Assembly (NCBI RefSeq): GCF_000006565.2
Contig: NC_031473.1
Location: 2,458,134 to 2,522,133 of the forward strand
From: Toxoplasma gondii ME49
Lineage: Eukaryota; Apicomplexa; Conoidasida; Eucoccidiorida; Sarcocystidae
DNA length: 64,000 bases
Direction: 5' to 3'
Shown: positions 62,201 to 64,000 of the stretch, piece by piece
Numbering within the stretch: the stretch's first letter is position 1
Layout: every line of letters begins with the position of its first letter
Translations under genes and position numbers: made by a program
The notes under the pieces: generated by a model
Told to the model about the DNA's origin: nothing
Databases searched by the model: none
Seen by the model: the letters and a program-made list of their open reading frames with translations, nothing else

Positions 62201-64000
62201 CTTGTCCCGCCTCCCCTTCTTCTTCTCCCTCTCGACTTCGCTTCGCCTGAGCTTCGATAGAAGCAAACGCAGCGGCGAATGACTGCACTTCTCCCAACGC
62301 GGAACGGCCACTCCTCTCGTTTCTCTCGAAACCCATCTCGATCCCTTTATCTCTCAAGTCGACTCCCTTCGCCTCTGTCGAGAAAGACGGAAGGGGAGGA
62401 GAGTCTGGGTGGATTCCTTCACGTGGCAGAAACGCAGAGGAGGAGCGCATGCACCAGCGCGGCCCCCGTAGTTCTTCTGGGCTTGCAGCTGGGATGAACG
62501 CAGGGGGTCGACAAGATGAGACGGACGAAAAGGTAGAAGAAGCAGGACAAAGAAAGGGCACATTCATCAGCTTCGTCGATGCCGAAGGGGAGGAGGAGAG
62601 TCGCGGGAAAAAAGGAAGTAGAGACGACTCATCGACGTTTTTTGCGAAAAACCACTCGACTGGGTCTGTGTCGACGGACGAGATTGGAAAGTCATCGACT
62701 TCTGACTTTTCCACTTCTGAAGAAGACGTCAGACGAAAATGAGTGACAGCCGTATCCACCTTCATCTTGCCTTGCGCGTCTCCGCTCAGTCCTCCTTCAG
62801 TCGACTGTGGTCTCGTTTCTTCTTCTCGTCTCTCTCTTTCTGCGTGCCACTGTGACACCCGATCCGCATTTTCGCGGGACTCGTTGAAAGGCGCAGAATC
62901 GTAGTCAACTTGCGATGCTTGCGTTGTTCGCTGGAGAAGACTACAGGCGCCTTGACGGCTGTCTAGACACCTGAGAGACCCACTACCTCTGCACCCCAGG
63001 GGTGCGACTGAACCTGGGCCAGACGAAACGCAGGAAGACGAAAGTGAGGAGAACGCGAAACCTCGATGGAAGACGGATGGCGAGAGAAGACGAGGAAGGT
63101 CTCCTGCTTCGTCTTGTTTCCAGACAAGCTCTGCGTCGTCCTGGCTATCGGGCGTATGTCCCTGCGTCTCTTGTTTTCTATTCAAACGGGTACCCGACGG
63201 CATGCGGCCATCGAAAGACAGAGTCGAACTTTCGCTGTCTCCGTCACCTTCGGACGCCAAGAGCTGCTGCGGTACCTCGGTGGCCTTCCTCTCAGACGAA
63301 CCTCCAATTTGCGGGACTCTCGGGGTCGCCTTCAACGCACGTCCTGCCTCCTCACAGGAGTCTATACACCTGCTGTCTGCGTGACGTGCGAACCCAGACG
63401 AGGCCTCCGAACGCACCTGCTCACTTCCCCCTCTTTTATGGCGATCTCGCTCTCCTTCGCCCGCTCGAGCAAGTTCAGATCGCTCGTCCTCTGACGTTGC
63501 TTCCAAAGAACTCAACGCAGACCGCCTAGAAGAGGAGAAGCCGAACCTCGCCGGGGGTAAAGGAGGCCCACGCCATTCCCTCCCGCCTTCTCTGCGTGGA
63601 AACATCGGTGGGTCTTGATCACATGAAAGCCTTTTGTGGGTGCTCTGAATGTCAGCGGGAGAGAAGCCGCCCTCGTTCGTGGAGGAGAAAGTCGAAAAGA
63701 GACGAAGGAGGTGAACAGATCCCGCCTCGTCTCGGACAAGGACTTCCTGCTCTGTCCGAGGAGCTTTCTCTGTGAAACACGACCTCATACCTGCCTCGCC
63801 TTCTTCCCACTGTTCTGCCGTTGTCGGAGTGAACGAACGACGAGACGCAGAAGCATGTTCATTAGCGATCGGCGAAGCAGGTGCGCGAGACGAAGAATAC
63901 GTCTCGCCTTCCGCCTCTCGGGCAGTCCTGTTTCCTTTGTCTCTGCTTCGTCGAGGCGCGTCCACCCACGCCGGCGTCGGCTCATCGAGTCGATGAAACT
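56248..64000 (-). CDS. Metacaspase-like cysteine peptidase with long N-terminal extension and His-to-Cys change, 5' end off window
   Basis: Caspase-fold protein of the metacaspase family (Arg/Lys-specific when active). Exons: 64000(open)-61838, 61510-61441, 60716-60632, 60079-59963, 59259-59163, 58720-58682 or -58607, 57892-57513, 56760-56664, 56360-56248; joins keep phase. Exon 1 is open to the edge; the first in-frame ATG is 63788, giving ~982 residues. About 650 low-complexity residues precede the domain. Family motifs in order: TKRALCVGCNYLG, VLRYGFGFD, LYTDKRKLTG with PTKANIL, GDVILFFFSGCGVQ, EGALLPDDFE, GVQLCLIFDCCHA with the catalytic-position Cys, RFSGCELGSA, and GWFTYRLLHALK near the end. 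The His of the usual SGHG is Cys here (codon TGT), and DCCHS reads DCCHA. Loss of the His predicts weak or no classical peptidase activity. The exon 6 donor is uncertain. Confidence 0.87.

Overview
This window looks like nuclear genomic DNA from a tissue-cyst-forming coccidian, Toxoplasma gondii or a very close relative such as Hammondia or Neospora. Genes have many GT-AG introns with pyrimidine-rich acceptors. Proteins carry long Ser/Arg/Glu-rich insertions, introns are studded with (TA)n blocks, and a fragment of a coccidian-type 18S rRNA gene and what appears to be a mitochondrial LSU rRNA fragment are embedded in nuclear sequence. No bacterial operon, CRISPR array or insertion sequence is visible. 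The species call is inference from these traits, not from a database search.

Layout. (1) 1-12175, minus: an unconventional myosin heavy chain, class XIV-like, whose 3' end leaves the window on the left. The motor is complete in 12 exons and a long multi-IQ neck follows. (2) 12176-17147: about 5 kb in which I recognise no gene. (3) 17148-31095, minus: a BRCA2 homologue of about 4516 residues in two exons. It has 17 nearly identical BRC (RAD51-binding) repeats of 65 residues each, followed by the helical/OB-fold DNA-binding region. (4) 31096-32227: a divergent promoter region. (5) 32228-42192, plus: a 12-exon TRM5 tRNA (guanine37-N1)-methyltransferase of about 894 residues with a signal-peptide-like leader and a long N-terminal extension. 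Its eighth intron contains the first ~185 bp of an 18S rRNA gene. (6) 42193-44885: no gene recognised, but a ~60 bp piece of mitochondrial large-subunit rRNA is present. (7) 44886-47584, minus: an unrecognised two-exon protein with two hydrophobic segments. (8) 47585-56247: mostly unassigned, with a purine/pyrimidine-asymmetric low-complexity tract at 53.1-55.1 kb. (9) 56248-64000, minus: a nine-exon metacaspase whose 5' end leaves the window on the right. It keeps the catalytic Cys but has Cys in place of the catalytic His.

The genes do not form one pathway. They are separate eukaryotic transcription units for actin-based motility or transport, homologous recombination, tRNA modification and a caspase-fold protein. 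The most striking element is the homogenised BRC array. I reconstructed exon joins by hand by matching splice phase and protein-family motifs. They are strong for the myosin motor, BRCA2, TRM5 and most of the metacaspase, and provisional for the myosin neck exons and for metacaspase exon 6.
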